The notes below the pieces were generated by a model. It worked only from the letters and a program-made list of their open reading frames with translations, was not told the DNA's origin and made no database searches. 23,359 nt of DNA from Caryophanales bacterium UBA7057 (lineage in GTDB: Bacteria; Bacillota_I; Bacilli_A; RF39; UBA660), in contig DLAC01000034.1 in assembly GCA_002493865.1 (NCBI GenBank), forward strand, positions 1 through 23,359, given 5' to 3'. Below, one piece after another: positions 1-8,840 of the stretch. Position 1 is the first letter of the stretch; every line of letters starts with the position of its first letter. The position numbers were made by a program, and so were the translations under genes.

Positions 1-1
1 A

Positions 2-283
2 AATGATGCTTTAGATGCATCAGAAGATGAAGAAATCATTGGACTTTATGATAAAGAATTACACCAAGAGATGTTAAGAAACACAGAATTATATCATGCC
101 GAAGAAAAAGGAAAAGAAGAAGGCCTAGAGGAAGGAAAGAAGAAAGGTTTAGAGGAAGGAATTAAGTCAAGAAATATAGAGATTGCAAGGACTATGTTAA
201 AAGAAAAATTAGATATTTCCCTAATCTCTAAGATTACTGGCTTATCGATTGAAGAAATTAATAAGATTTCAGAAGTGAATTAA
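2..283 (+). CDS. C-terminal end of Rpn/PD-(D/E)XK family nuclease-transposase (5' partial)
   Basis: The reading frame is open from the window edge through a TAA at 281-283, so the ATG at 71 is internal and the gene starts upstream. The visible 93 residues contain a charged, repetitive coiled segment (EEGKKKGLEEG-type repeats, about residues 34-53) followed by a short helix pair containing ISLISKITGLSIEEI. This Glu/Gly/Lys-rich linker plus an 'I..ITGLS.EEI' tail is the usual C-terminus of Rpn (recombination-promoting nuclease) proteins, formerly called PDDEXK transposases. The catalytic core is outside the window, so activity cannot be judged. A hairpin and T-tract follow the stop at about 307-330. 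Confidence 0.72.
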   Translation, partial: NDALDASEDEEIIGLYDKELHQEMLRNTELYHAEEKGKEEGLEEGKKKGLEEGIKSRNIEIARTMLKEKLDISLISKITGLSIEEINKISEVN

Positions 284-306
284 ATAAAACTGAAACCACA
301 AAGGAT

Positions 307-330
307 GGAATATATATTCTATTCCTTTTT
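307..330 (+). terminator. Putative intrinsic terminator of the Rpn-like gene
   Basis: GGAATA (307-312) pairs with TATTCC (320-325) over a 7-nt loop and is followed by TTTTTATTTTA. The stem is only 6 bp and AT-rich, so termination may be partial. Confidence 0.5.
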
Positions 331-359
331 ATTTTATTGATAAACCTATCATAATTTTC

Positions 360-388
360 TTGCTTTTTTCATTCTTTTGTATTATAAT
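360..388 (+). promoter_or_regulatory. Sigma-A-type promoter of the LRR lipoprotein gene
   Basis: TTGCTT at 360-365 and a perfect TATAAT at 383-388 are separated by 17 bp. The start codon at 416 is only 28 bp beyond the -10, so the leader is about 20 nt and consists mostly of the Shine-Dalgarno region. Confidence 0.65.
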
Positions 389-415
389 AATCACGTTTTA
401 AAGGGGGATAATGAA

Positions 416-2095
416 ATGAAACCAAAAAATATAAAATACTTTATGACTTCTATGCTTTTAGCACTCAATATTTCATTAGTAGGATGTGCATCGAATGAAA
501 AAACAGAAATAACTGAAACGGAAACGACAGATGTATCCAGTGAGGAGCCAATTGAAATAACGGGATTAGATCTATCAGATGCTTTAGGAGAAGAAAAAGA
601 GGAGCAACCTCATTTAGAAATTCCAACCATGGAAGGAGCAGACAGCAAATCAACCGAAGAAATAGGAAACTTTGAAAAAATACTGCAAGAAGGTTTAAGT
701 TCAGAGGAGGAAACTTCCTCTGAGAACGAGGATGTATCTGAAGAAGACATATCTGAAGACGTAGAGGAAAAACCAGAACTTGAAGAGGATCCACAGTTAA
801 CAAGATTAAAGGAATTAGCAACTGTAAATGAAATCTTTATCATAGGAAATGGAAGAGATAATGGATATGAAATTCAGTTCACATCTAAAGATAATGATGG
901 GTTAACTTATCTGATAAAAGATGGAATCGATGAAACTCGCGACTTTCTAGATACTTTGATATTTACAGATGAAAGCTTAGTAAATATTGTGAATTGTGAA
1001 GATTTAGAGATAGTAAAGGCAATTTCTCATCCTGAAAATATCAAATCCTTGTCAATGAAAAACTGCCCAATGTGGGATGTTTCCTTCTTAGAAGACTATA
1101 AAAACTTAGAAAGTTTAAGAATTCAGGACTGTCCAAATTTAGGAAATATTGATGCCTTATGGAATCTAACAGGCTTAAGAGGAGTGGAACTTGTTGGTAC
1201 TAGTGTATCTGATATTAGTGCATTATCAAATTTAAAAGATATCATTTACTTAGATTTAAGATGTAACAAAATAGAAGATGCTACTCCTTTACATAATCTT
1301 CCTAGACTACAAACCCTACACCTAGAATATAATGAATTTTGGGATGATGAAACACTAAAACTTTTAGTAGAGAGGGGAATCCTTTCTGACGATAAAAAAC
1401 AGGTAATTGTAATGACAAGTCACAGTGATGGTATTGGAATTGTATCAAAAGAATATGTGAATCAAACTTCTTTTAATGAACTATTCATAAAAAAATTAGA
1501 GAGTAAAGAGGAATGGGATGGAGATAGGTATTATCTAGAACTTAGAGATGAAAACGGGGTATGCTGTCTTTATACTTTAATCAATGGATATGATGACATC
1601 AGTCTTTATCAAAACACATATAACAGAATTACTTTATCAGATATTGATGATTTATCAATCTTAGAAAAAATACAAAATAAAGATGCTATTACTGAATTAA
1701 ACCTTACATTTTGTTCTATGAATAGTCTAGATGGAATTGAAGCATTCCCTAATATTGAGAACCTAAATATTTCGAATTGTGATTCATTATCAGATATTAG
1801 TGAATTAACAAGTACTCCAAATATCTCTAGCATTATTATTAAAAACACTCCAGTATCAGATATCAGTTCATTATCTAGTTTAGAAAACTTAGAATATATT
1901 TGGCTAAGCTATACATATGTTAAAGATTTAGATCCAATTCTTAGCCTTCCAAATTTAAAAGAGGGAAATTTCTATTGGAATCATATACAACATGGCGCAG
2001 ACTTTATAACATTAAGAAATAAAGGCATATCTGTTGACTTTAACTTCGGTACAAGAAGTAAAGGCGGTATGCAAGTAAAAGAATATACTAAATAA
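416..2095 (+). CDS. Leucine-rich-repeat lipoprotein, surface-anchored
   Basis: The start is the ATG at 416, preceded by AAGGGGG (401-407) 8 nt away; an in-frame TTG at 377 lies on the promoter and lacks a ribosome site. The 559-aa product begins with a lipoprotein signal: basic MKPKNIK, a hydrophobic stretch, then the lipobox LVGC with C24 as the lipidated residue. Residues about 30-130 form a Glu/Ser/Asp-rich linker, presumably a spacer from the membrane. Two leucine-rich blocks follow (roughly residues 185-320 and 430-535), with repeats such as 'VSDISALSNLKDIIYLDL' resembling internalin-type LRR_4 units, separated by a non-repeat segment. LRR lipoproteins usually bind proteins or glycans outside the cell; the ligand here is unknown. 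It is monocistronic and ends in a terminator shared with clpP. Confidence 0.85.
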   Translation: MKPKNIKYFMTSMLLALNISLVGCASNEKTEITETETTDVSSEEPIEITGLDLSDALGEEKEEQPHLEIPTMEGADSKSTEEIGNFEKILQEGLSSEEETSSENEDVSEEDISEDVEEKPELEEDPQLTRLKELATVNEIFIIGNGRDNGYEIQFTSKDNDGLTYLIKDGIDETRDFLDTLIFTDESLVNIVNCEDLEIVKAISHPENIKSLSMKNCPMWDVSFLEDYKNLESLRIQDCPNLGNIDALWNLTGLRGVELVGTSVSDISALSNLKDIIYLDLRCNKIEDATPLHNLPRLQTLHLEYNEFWDDETLKLLVERGILSDDKKQVIVMTSHSDGIGIVSKEYVNQTSFNELFIKKLESKEEWDGDRYYLELRDENGVCCLYTLINGYDDISLYQNTYNRITLSDIDDLSILEKIQNKDAITELNLTFCSMNSLDGIEAFPNIENLNISNCDSLSDISELTSTPNISSIIIKNTPVSDISSLSSLENLEYIWLSYTYVKDLDPILSLPNLKEGNFYWNHIQHGADFITLRNKGISVDFNFGTRSKGGMQVKEYTK

Positions 2096-2103
2096 AACCA
2101 CTA

Positions 2104-2131
2104 AAAAAAGAAGTCAACTAACTTCTTTTTT
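2104..2131. terminator. Bidirectional terminator between LRR lipoprotein gene and clpP
   Basis: AAAAAAGAAGT (2104-2114), loop CAACTA, ACTTCTTTTTT (2121-2131): an 11-bp perfect stem flanked by an A-tract on one side and a T-tract on the other, so it can stop transcription both ways. The clpP stop codon (2118-2120) lies in the loop, so the last clpP codons form one arm. Confidence 0.85.
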
Positions 2132-2699
2132 CTATGATTTTATCGACGATGCCGTAGTCTAATGCTTCTTTGCTATCCATAAAATTATCTCGTTCTGTAT
2201 CACGTTCAATCGTATTAATTTCCTGATTTGTATTTTTAGCCAATATTTCATTTAACTTCTTTCGTAACTTTAAAATGTGTTCTGCAGCAATTTTAATCTC
2301 TGTTGCTTGCCCTTGAGCTCCTCCTAGGGGCTGATGAATCATAACCTCTCCATTGGGTAAAATCAAGCGTTTTCCTTTTTCACCAGAAGAGAGTAAAAAT
2401 GCAGCCATCGATGCTGCCATTCCAAGACAAATGGTAGATACATCACTTGATACAAAATTCATCGTATCATAAATTGCCATTCCTGCTGTGACAGATCCAC
2501 CTGGAGAATTGATATACAGACTAATATCATCGTGATTGAGTGAGTCTAAATATAAAATCTGTGCGACAACACTATTGGCAACCTCATCTGTAATTTCTCC
2601 CGATAAAAGGATAATTCTATTTTTTAATAATCTAGAAAAAATATCATAACTTCGTTCTCCATGGATTTCTTTATCTACGACCATTGGAACTAAATTCAT
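2118..2699 (-). CDS. clpP: ATP-dependent Clp protease proteolytic subunit ClpP
   Basis: ClpP is the serine peptidase barrel that degrades proteins fed to it by Clp ATPases in the cytoplasm. The start is the ATG at 2699 (MNLVPMVV), preceded by AGGTG (2706-2710) with 6-nt spacing; the upstream in-frame GTG at 2708 falls inside that site and is rejected. From this start the 193-aa protein has the catalytic triad at S97 (GMAAS), H122 (VMIHQPLGG) and D171 (TERD), the same numbering as the Bacillus enzyme. The oxyanion-type loop INSPGGS and the conserved NRIILL/GQATEI segments are intact, and the length is normal. I saw no CtsR-type GGTCAAA repeat upstream, so heat-shock control by CtsR is not supported by this sequence. 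Confidence 0.97.
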   Translation of the reverse strand: MNLVPMVVDKEIHGERSYDIFSRLLKNRIILLSGEITDEVANSVVAQILYLDSLNHDDISLYINSPGGSVTAGMAIYDTMNFVSSDVSTICLGMAASMAAFLLSSGEKGKRLILPNGEVMIHQPLGGAQGQATEIKIAAEHILKLRKKLNEILAKNTNQEINTIERDTERDNFMDSKEALDYGIVDKIIEKRS

Positions 2700-2798
2700 G
2701 TTAATCACCTAATAATATTTTAATATCTATTGAAAGAATTCATACAGAAAACAAGAATACAAAATCCGATAAAATAATGATGAAAAATAACAAAATTA

Positions 2799-2807
2799 TG
2801 ATACAAT
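2799..2807 (+). promoter_or_regulatory. Extended -10 promoter of the uridine kinase-like gene
   Basis: TGA followed by TACAAT (2802-2807) makes an extended -10; no convincing -35 is seen at 17 bp. It lies 35 bp before the start codon at 2843. Confidence 0.5.
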
Positions 2808-2842
2808 AATAACTAGATAATAAAAAGAATAAGGGTGATACA

Positions 2843-4495
2843 ATGGATAGTGTAAAAGTATGCGTAAATGGAAATATCATAGAAGTAACAGATGGAACTT
2901 CTTTAGAGGAATTATCAAAACTTTATCAAGATAATTTTAAATATGACATCATTTTAGCGAAAGTAGATGGAATCTATGAAGAATTAAATGAAACCATTCA
3001 TAAAGATTGCACAGTAGAATTCTTAGATTTAACAGATAAAGGTGCTAATCAAGTATATTTAAATGGACTCATTTACTTAGTAATTTATGCAACAAAAAGA
3101 TTATTTGGTAGACAAATTGAAATTAAAGTGAATCATTCAATTGATAAGGGATTATACATTGAAACTAGCCGTAAGATTACAGAAGAATCTATTGAAAAAC
3201 TAGAATTAGAGATGAGAAAAATTGTTCATGATGACCTACCAATTACAAAAGCAACAGTTACAAGATTCGATGCAATGGATTATTTTGAAAATACGGGAGA
3301 CTTAGTCAAAAAAGAAATTATGACTTATATTTCATCTACGCATGTAAATCTTTATAAATTAGGACCTTTCTATAACTATTTATATAGTCAAATGCCAATT
3401 AATACAAAATGCTTATCTCATTTTGAACTCACTTATCTTCATAAAAATGGATTTGTTTTAAGATTCCCAACCATTTACATGGAAGATGGGATTAAGCCAT
3501 ACGAACATCGCGAAAAGTTATTCAACTTATTTAAGGAGTCAAGAGAGTGGGCAAAATTATTACACTTAGAAAACGTAGTGGATTTAAATAAAAGAGTATC
3601 TGAAAGTAAAATAGAGGAATTAATTCGTATTGATGAACTTGTGAAAAATGCCAAACTATTAGACTTAGCGAAAGCTATAGTATCTAGAAAAAGTAAAGCA
3701 AAAATTGTATTACTAGCAGGTCCCTCTTCGACTGGGAAAACAACAACCACTAATAAATTAGTTCTTTGTCTAAAGAGTTTAGGATGTAATCCCAAAATGA
3801 TTTCCATGGATGATTACTTTGTAGATCGAAAGGATACCCCACTAGATGAAGATGGAAAGCCAGATTATGAAAGATTAGAAGCAGTCGACTTAGAGTTATT
3901 CGAAAAAACGGTTCAAAAACTAGTTTCAGGAGAAAAGACAGTCGTGCCAACCTACAGTTTTATTCTCGGTAAAAAGGAATTTAAAGATGAGATGAGTTTA
4001 GAAGAGGATGAGATTTTATTAATTGAAGGAATTCATGCCTTAAATCCAAAAGTTCTAGAACATATTCCAAAAGAAGATAAAACAACCGTTTACTTATCAG
4101 CTTTAACAGAATTAAATATTGATAACCATACAAGAGTTTCAACGACAGATAACCGTCTATTACGTAGAATTGTAAGAGATAATAGAACCAGAGGAAATTC
4201 AGTAGAAGATACTTTAGAAAAATGGAAGAAGGTGAGACTAGGGGAAGAAAAATATATATTCCCTTACCAAGATGATGCAGATTATACTTATAATACAGCA
4301 ATGATTTATGAACTGGGGGTATTAAAAACATTTGTAGAACCACTACTTTATTCTGTAGCGCCAAATTCTCCCTACTATAATGAAGCACTACGTTTAATTA
4401 ATTTCTTGAGAGTCTTCTTACCAATTTCATCAGAAAGTATTCCAGAAGATTCAATTCTAAGGGAGTTTATTGGTGGAGGATGCTTTAAAGTATAG
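2843..4495 (+). CDS. TGS-domain uridine kinase-like nucleoside kinase
   Basis: The 550-aa protein has three parts. Residues 1-60 resemble a TGS domain; residues about 60-240 resemble the second additional (editing-like) domain of threonyl-tRNA synthetase; residues about 280-500 form a phosphoribulokinase/uridine kinase P-loop domain with Walker A G293-PSSTGKT. The matching aspartate-rich MDDYFVDR segment and LLIEGIHALNP follow. This fusion is a known Bacillota family usually annotated as nucleoside (uridine) kinase, phosphorylating uridine or cytidine with ATP/GTP; the role of the N-terminal part is not established. The ATG at 2843 has AAGGGTG 5 nt upstream. It is divergent from clpP and ends with a strong terminator, so it is probably transcribed alone. 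Confidence 0.85.
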   Translation: MDSVKVCVNGNIIEVTDGTSLEELSKLYQDNFKYDIILAKVDGIYEELNETIHKDCTVEFLDLTDKGANQVYLNGLIYLVIYATKRLFGRQIEIKVNHSIDKGLYIETSRKITEESIEKLELEMRKIVHDDLPITKATVTRFDAMDYFENTGDLVKKEIMTYISSTHVNLYKLGPFYNYLYSQMPINTKCLSHFELTYLHKNGFVLRFPTIYMEDGIKPYEHREKLFNLFKESREWAKLLHLENVVDLNKRVSESKIEELIRIDELVKNAKLLDLAKAIVSRKSKAKIVLLAGPSSTGKTTTTNKLVLCLKSLGCNPKMISMDDYFVDRKDTPLDEDGKPDYERLEAVDLELFEKTVQKLVSGEKTVVPTYSFILGKKEFKDEMSLEEDEILLIEGIHALNPKVLEHIPKEDKTTVYLSALTELNIDNHTRVSTTDNRLLRRIVRDNRTRGNSVEDTLEKWKKVRLGEEKYIFPYQDDADYTYNTAMIYELGVLKTFVEPLLYSVAPNSPYYNEALRLINFLRVFLPISSESIPEDSILREFIGGGCFKV

Positions 4496-4530
4496 GTATT
4501 TACGAGTTCTTCTAAAAAAATTATGATTAG

Positions 4531-4560
4531 ATATCCACAAATCTTGTGGATATTTTCTTT
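4531..4560 (+). terminator. Intrinsic terminator after the uridine kinase-like gene
   Basis: ATATCCACAA (4531-4540), loop ATC, TTGTGGATAT (4544-4553): a perfect 10-bp stem with a 3-nt loop, then TTTCTTTT. Confidence 0.85.
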
Positions 4561-4565
4561 TGGTA

Positions 4566-4574
4566 TGCTATAAT
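4566..4574 (+). promoter_or_regulatory. Extended -10 promoter of the 327-aa gene
   Basis: TGC followed by TATAAT (4569-4574) is a perfect extended -10. It overlaps the tail of the preceding terminator, and the start codon at 4598 is 23 bp downstream. Confidence 0.6.
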
Positions 4575-4597
4575 AGTAAGCACTGGGGGGTATTAGG

Positions 4598-5581
4598 ATG
4601 TCAGAAAATATGATTCCATTTCAAAAAAAGAGTAAAAAGAAAAAATCTCTTTTATTAGAGGATTCAAAATTAGCATGTTTTAGTGAATTGTTTGAATCTT
4701 TTGCTTTTGGGATTGATTTAGGTAAATTCGATTTTTCTGGTTACAATCGACCTGATTTTCAGATACGTAGTGTTATTGTTGGTATGATGCATACGAAACT
4801 CGGTCATGGAGAAATTGATTTAAAAACAAATGCAATCTATAATTTTCTAGATGCTATCAAGGAAAAATGCGATTTTGATGTAAATTCTAAGAATTTATAT
4901 CGTGCCGATTTAATTATTTTAAATACAGCAAGTCAATTATTTGATCAGAAATTTGGAAACAGAGAATTGGATTTTAACAATCCACAAGATGTTAGAGATA
5001 CAATTGTATGGTCTCATGACGATACTCGTATCAGACGATTCGCAGTATTTTATCATGCCTATGTGAATGCAGACTTAGAAACTTGTCGGATGATATCTGG
5101 AAATCTTTATGATTTGGCTGGTAATATTCAATTATTTTCTAGTAGTTTTATTCAAGAACTATCAAAAGAAACATATCATCATCTTTTAAATACTATAATG
5201 AATTCAGATTATATATTTCCAGAACTAAAAGATGAATTTTATCAGAATGCAAAGGATCTATTAGAAATCAATCCTAACTTTTTTTCGAGTTTTGATTATT
5301 TTAGACCTTTCTTTTATCCTCAAATCAAAGATACGTTCACTGTATTTAGTTTAGAAGAATTTGCGAGTATGTCTGAAAGTGAATTATCCTATATTGCTGG
5401 AGAATCAAAGCAAAGATTAGAAAAAATGAAACCGTTCTTAGACTTAAATGTAGAACCATCCAAAATAGATAAAGTTTTATGTTACCCAGCAGTAATCCAA
5501 ATGGGATATCAAACATTTACCTTAATCAAAAACCAAATAACTACTCAATATAACTCTAACAAGGTTTTAGTTAAAGAATAG
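4598..5581 (+). CDS. Hypothetical protein, 327 aa
   Basis: The ATG at 4598 has a GGGGGG Shine-Dalgarno (4585-4590) at 7-nt spacing and a clear extended -10 promoter, so the gene is real. I do not recognise the family. The protein has a Lys-rich N-terminus (KKSKKKKS, residues about 10-17) and no signal peptide or membrane segment. The rest is a mixed-composition soluble protein with several aromatic clusters (FFSSFDYFRPFFYP near residue 230) and a predicted helical C-terminus. It is followed after 55 nt by a nucleotidyltransferase-like gene, which has its own Shine-Dalgarno and a possible -10 (TATAAT at 5604-5609), so the two may or may not be co-transcribed. Confidence 0.75.
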   Translation: MSENMIPFQKKSKKKKSLLLEDSKLACFSELFESFAFGIDLGKFDFSGYNRPDFQIRSVIVGMMHTKLGHGEIDLKTNAIYNFLDAIKEKCDFDVNSKNLYRADLIILNTASQLFDQKFGNRELDFNNPQDVRDTIVWSHDDTRIRRFAVFYHAYVNADLETCRMISGNLYDLAGNIQLFSSSFIQELSKETYHHLLNTIMNSDYIFPELKDEFYQNAKDLLEINPNFFSSFDYFRPFFYPQIKDTFTVFSLEEFASMSESELSYIAGESKQRLEKMKPFLDLNVEPSKIDKVLCYPAVIQMGYQTFTLIKNQITTQYNSNKVLVKE

Positions 5582-5636
5582 TAATCAAATAAAAGATACT
5601 GAATATAATATGGAATATTTTTGATAGGAGAACTTC

Positions 5637-6116
5637 ATGAATCAAAACTTAGAAATACAAATACAAGAATATATAAAAACACATTTTCCTCCTGCTTACC
5701 AGATTTCTGAATCCGTTCCTATCTATTTACTAGGGGGAGGAATTCGTGATTTGTTGTTTGATAAAACCCCAAAAGATTTAGATTTTTTAGTTTTAGGACA
5801 GAAATATTTAGACTTTATATTATCCATATTTAAAGAACTATATATTGAATATACATTCAATCGCTTTGGAGGATTTAAATTTGATTATCACGGAACCATC
5901 ATTGATTTATGGTTAACAGATGACCTCTATTCAGGAATTCAATATAATGTAGATGGTTTATTTTTCAACCTACAAACAAATTCCTTAATATCCATTACAT
6001 TTGATGATTTTAAGAAACATGGATTAAGATTAATCAAAGAAGAAAGTATAGTAGATGAAAAGAGGAAAATGAAACTAAAAGAGTTTGAAAAAAGATTTCT
6101 AGAAGAGAAACAATAA
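5637..6116 (+). CDS. Stand-alone poly(A) polymerase/CCA-adding enzyme head-domain nucleotidyltransferase
   Basis: The 159-aa product is essentially one nucleotidyltransferase domain. It has LLGGGIRDLL (residues 31-40, the GG-x-RD signature), K46-D47-L48-D49 (the DxD metal pair) and a third acidic residue D90 in GTIIDLWL. A segment NVDGLFFN (105-111) matches the position of 'DFTINAL' in class II tRNA nucleotidyltransferases, and HGLRLI (129-133) matches the end of the head. Full CCA-adding enzymes are about 400 aa; the neck, body and tail that hold tRNA are missing, with no frameshift remnant downstream. The catalytic residues appear intact, so transfer of a nucleotide to an unknown acceptor is plausible but unproven. 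The ATG has AGGAG (5626-5630) at 6 nt. Confidence 0.75.
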   Translation: MNQNLEIQIQEYIKTHFPPAYQISESVPIYLLGGGIRDLLFDKTPKDLDFLVLGQKYLDFILSIFKELYIEYTFNRFGGFKFDYHGTIIDLWLTDDLYSGIQYNVDGLFFNLQTNSLISITFDDFKKHGLRLIKEESIVDEKRKMKLKEFEKRFLEEKQ

Positions 6117-6142
6117 AATGATAAATGAAAGAGAGAAATTAT

Positions 6143-6565
6143 ATGAAAATTAAAAGAATTTTAACAGAAGAGAAAGAATTTGTAATGGGTGAAATTGAAT
6201 GCTTTTTATGTAAGCAAGGAATTTCATATGTCAAAGTAGAAAATGAAATTCATATACCAAACTTGATTTTTAGATTTTTAGATTTTGAAGAATACGAGTC
6301 TCTTTACTTTCTAGGATTAGAAGATATGATAGAAAACTTTTCATTAGCTAATATTCCACTGGTAGAAGTACGTAGGGAACCATCCCTCGTAGATCCAGAA
6401 ATGTTTCGTCATTTAGAGTCAATTGAATCATCTAGAGAGATGGTAATCCAAACACTTGGGATTTCTAGGGAGAAACAACCTTCTCCTTATCCACCTGTTC
6501 AAAATAATAAAAGGAAACAGTTACAGATGGAAAATGGAAAAGCCATGAAAAAAATCAAATTATAA
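6143..6565 (+). CDS. Hypothetical protein, 140 aa
   Basis: I chose the ATG at 6143 (MKIKRILTEE), with GAGAG 7 nt upstream; an in-frame ATG at 6125 would add six residues but has no ribosome-binding sequence. The family is not recognised. It is a soluble protein, acidic in its first 75 residues, with a C-terminal third rich in Lys, Gln and Pro (PSPYPPVQNNKRKQ) that is probably disordered and basic. It starts 26 nt after the nucleotidyltransferase gene and has no promoter of its own that I can see, so the two are likely one transcript and may work together. No terminator is visible after it. Confidence 0.65.
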   Translation: MKIKRILTEEKEFVMGEIECFLCKQGISYVKVENEIHIPNLIFRFLDFEEYESLYFLGLEDMIENFSLANIPLVEVRREPSLVDPEMFRHLESIESSREMVIQTLGISREKQPSPYPPVQNNKRKQLQMENGKAMKKIKL

Positions 6566-6601
6566 AAAAGTGACAACCGAGAATAAATTTCTTTTAATAA
6601 A

Positions 6602-6630
6602 TTGACAATCATTCGTAAAAACTATATATT
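6602..6630 (+). promoter_or_regulatory. Strong sigma-A-type promoter of gap
   Basis: A perfect TTGACA (6602-6607), a 17-bp spacer and TATATT (6625-6630). The gap start codon lies 25 bp downstream with AGAGGA in between. I see no obvious CggR-like operator. Confidence 0.85.
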
Positions 6631-6655
6631 GAAAATAGAAAAGAGGATGATATGA

Positions 6656-7663
6656 ATGAAAGTTGCAATTAATGGATTTGGAAGAATTGGACGTTTAGCA
6701 TTCCGTCAAATGTTTGGAATGAAAGATTGTGAAATTGTTGCGATTAACGACTTAACAAGTCCAGAAATGTTAGCTCATTTATTAAAGTATGATTCTGCAC
6801 AAAAAAAATATGAATTAGCAGATACTGTAGTAGCTAAAGAAAAGGGAATTGAAGTAGACGGAAAAGAGATTCCAGTCTATGCGAATGCAAACCCAGAAGA
6901 ATTACCTTGGAAAGAACTAGGGGTAGATGTCGTCTTAGAATGCACTGGCTTCTTCACTTCACGTGAAAAATCAGAAGCTCATATAAAAGCAGGAGCCAAA
7001 AAAGTAATTATTTCAGCACCTGCAGGAGATGATTTACCTACCATTGTATATGGAGTAAACGAAGATACGTTAACGAAAGAAGATTCCATTATTTCAGCTG
7101 CTTCTTGTACGACCAATTGTCTTGCGCCCATGGCAGACTCTCTGAATCAATTTGCCCCAATTATCTCTGGAATTATGACCACAGTTCATGCTTATACAGG
7201 AGATCAAATGATTCTAGATGGACCTCATCGTAAAGGGGACTTAAGAAGAGCAAGAGCAGGGGCAATTAATATTGTTCCAAACTCAACAGGCGCTGCCAAA
7301 GCGATTGGATTAGTCATTCCAGAACTATCTGGAAAGTTAATTGGTGGAGCCCAAAGAGTTCCTGTACCTGATGGATCTTTAACGATATTAGACGCTGTAG
7401 TAAACAAAGAAATCACAAAAGAAGAAATTAACGAAGAAATGAAAAAATATAGATCAGATTCCTATGGTTATACAACAGACCCAATCGTATCGAGTGATAT
7501 TATTGGAGAAACGCATGGTTCTATCTTCGATGCAACACAAACAAAAGCAATCAACTTAGGAGACGGAAAAACATTAGTTCAAGTAGTATCTTGGTATGAT
7601 AATGAAAACTCTTATACAAGTCAAATGGTAAGAACTGCTAAAAAATTAATGGAATTAATGTAA
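6656..7663 (+). CDS. gap: Glyceraldehyde-3-phosphate dehydrogenase, type I, NAD-dependent
   Basis: Converts glyceraldehyde 3-phosphate, phosphate and NAD+ to 1,3-bisphosphoglycerate in glycolysis. The 335-aa protein has the Rossmann motif NGFGRIGR (6-13), D32 followed by Leu as in NAD-preferring glycolytic enzymes, and the active-site ASCTTNC with nucleophile C151. HAYTGDQ and the C-terminal WYDNE.SY motif are intact. Length and all motifs are standard. The ATG at 6656 follows AGAGGA by 8 nt. It is a single-gene unit with a strong promoter and a hairpin terminator, in line with high constitutive expression. The product of this step feeds phosphoglycerate kinase at 11901. Confidence 0.98.
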   Translation: MKVAINGFGRIGRLAFRQMFGMKDCEIVAINDLTSPEMLAHLLKYDSAQKKYELADTVVAKEKGIEVDGKEIPVYANANPEELPWKELGVDVVLECTGFFTSREKSEAHIKAGAKKVIISAPAGDDLPTIVYGVNEDTLTKEDSIISAASCTTNCLAPMADSLNQFAPIISGIMTTVHAYTGDQMILDGPHRKGDLRRARAGAINIVPNSTGAAKAIGLVIPELSGKLIGGAQRVPVPDGSLTILDAVVNKEITKEEINEEMKKYRSDSYGYTTDPIVSSDIIGETHGSIFDATQTKAINLGDGKTLVQVVSWYDNENSYTSQMVRTAKKLMELM

Positions 7664-7667
7664 AAAG

Positions 7668-7698
7668 AAGGAAGAAACCGATTTTGGTTCTTCCTTTT
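7668..7698. terminator. Bidirectional terminator between gap and the AAA/CYTH gene
   Basis: AAGGAAG plus AACC (7668-7679, one bulged A) pairs with GGTT plus CTTCCTT (7686-7696). A T-tract follows on the plus strand and TTCTTTTT on the minus strand, so it can serve both convergent units. Confidence 0.8.
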
Positions 7699-7712
7699 CT
7701 ATACGTAAAAAA

Positions 7713-8816
7713 CTATGCACTTTGTAATGCTTTTGATAGAACGCGATTTTGATAGGCAGGTTGATTAGTAACATCTTCTAAAACCCCAATTTCGTTTGGA
7801 ATGATAATATCCCCATGTTTGGTCATAGGCTCTACTTCCATCAAAACAAACCCATTTTCAAAAATATCGAGCCGAATGTATTCGTTTTGATAAAGAATTG
7901 TATATCTTGTCTTTTTAACAGAACTACGAACTGGAGTATTTTCTAAGTAACCTAGATACTCTTCGGGAGACAAATTTCTTTTTTGAATCAATCGAGAAGT
8001 TCCATTTTCTAGTTTTTCTTGAACAGTCATCGTATAATAATGATCTTGATCAATTTCTGTGTTTCTGATTCTAAATTCATAAGGGCTGTCTGGATAATCC
8101 AAGTAAAACTGATGAATATTAGATTTAGAACAAAGATTTCGAAACTGCATAAATTCTACAGTATTTGCATCAACAATATACTTTTTTTGATTTCGAAAAG
8201 CAACTTGTAAACCTATGGTTTCTAAACAGAGTTCTAGAACATTGTTTACTTTCTCAGAGAAGTCTCCCTCATTTTCGACGATTTTTAAATTGGAATGTCC
8301 ACTCCAAGCTTGGAGTGTTTTTTGATCTAATAAAATCGCTTCCTCCTTACTCTCCGTCCTTGCGGTATTATTTTCTAAAGTATAGATACCATTTTCTCCA
8401 CGTGCAGCGGTTACCATATGAATCACAGCATCATATCTATTTTTAAGTTTCTCCTCCTTTAATTTTTTAGAAGCAAGTAATTTTTTCCAATCAGGTTCAT
8501 CCAAATAGGCTTTGTTATCTAGAACACCACGATCATATAAAATAACTACATTTCGACCAGATGCCTCTAATAGATGAGCTGCCTGATCGTAACTTTTTTC
8601 TTTCGCGAGTTGATAATCCAAAATAATTCCTTGAAAATCTAGCCCATATAAAGCCTGATCCCCAAATGGACGAATCCCACCTTGAATTAATTCAGTAGCA
8701 CTTTCTGGAACCGTGAATACTACATATCCTTTTTCAAGCAAATAACTTTCTAATTTGGAAAGTGCTGTCGACTTTCCGGCACAAGGTCCTCCAGTTAAAA
8801 CAATTCTTTTAATCAT
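7713..8816 (-). CDS. AAA_28-type P-loop ATPase fused to a CYTH-like domain
   Basis: The 367-aa protein begins with a P-loop NTPase domain: Walker A GGPCAGKST (9-17), then LYDRGVLDNKAYL near residue 95 and further kinase-like features to about residue 195. This matches the AAA_28 group, related to the ribosylnicotinamide kinase domain of NadR. Residues about 205-360 look like a CYTH (triphosphate tunnel) domain, with several alternating charged beta-strands (FRIRNTEID, YTMTVQEKL, YIRLDIFE), though the textbook ExExK start is not obvious. This domain pair is found in Ttd14-like proteins; the bacterial substrate is unknown. It is the last gene of a minus-strand unit, starting 24 nt after the ThyX-like gene, with an AGAGGG site upstream. 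A role with nucleotides or triphosphates is inferred only. Confidence 0.78.
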   Translation of the reverse strand: MIKRIVLTGGPCAGKSTALSKLESYLLEKGYVVFTVPESATELIQGGIRPFGDQALYGLDFQGIILDYQLAKEKSYDQAAHLLEASGRNVVILYDRGVLDNKAYLDEPDWKKLLASKKLKEEKLKNRYDAVIHMVTAARGENGIYTLENNTARTESKEEAILLDQKTLQAWSGHSNLKIVENEGDFSEKVNNVLELCLETIGLQVAFRNQKKYIVDANTVEFMQFRNLCSKSNIHQFYLDYPDSPYEFRIRNTEIDQDHYYTMTVQEKLENGTSRLIQKRNLSPEEYLGYLENTPVRSSVKKTRYTILYQNEYIRLDIFENGFVLMEVEPMTKHGDIIIPNEIGVLEDVTNQPAYQNRVLSKALQSA

Positions 8817-8840
8817 AAAAACCCTCTCTTATTTCATATT

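Noticed and set aside
465..843. Minus-strand ORFs inside the LRR lipoprotein gene
   Set aside because: They mirror the acidic Ser/Glu codons of the real gene, have no Shine-Dalgarno and give unlikely low-complexity products.
8019..8446. Plus-strand ORFs of 63 and 93 aa inside the AAA/CYTH gene
   Set aside because: Both lie opposite a well-supported coding frame and show no start signal.
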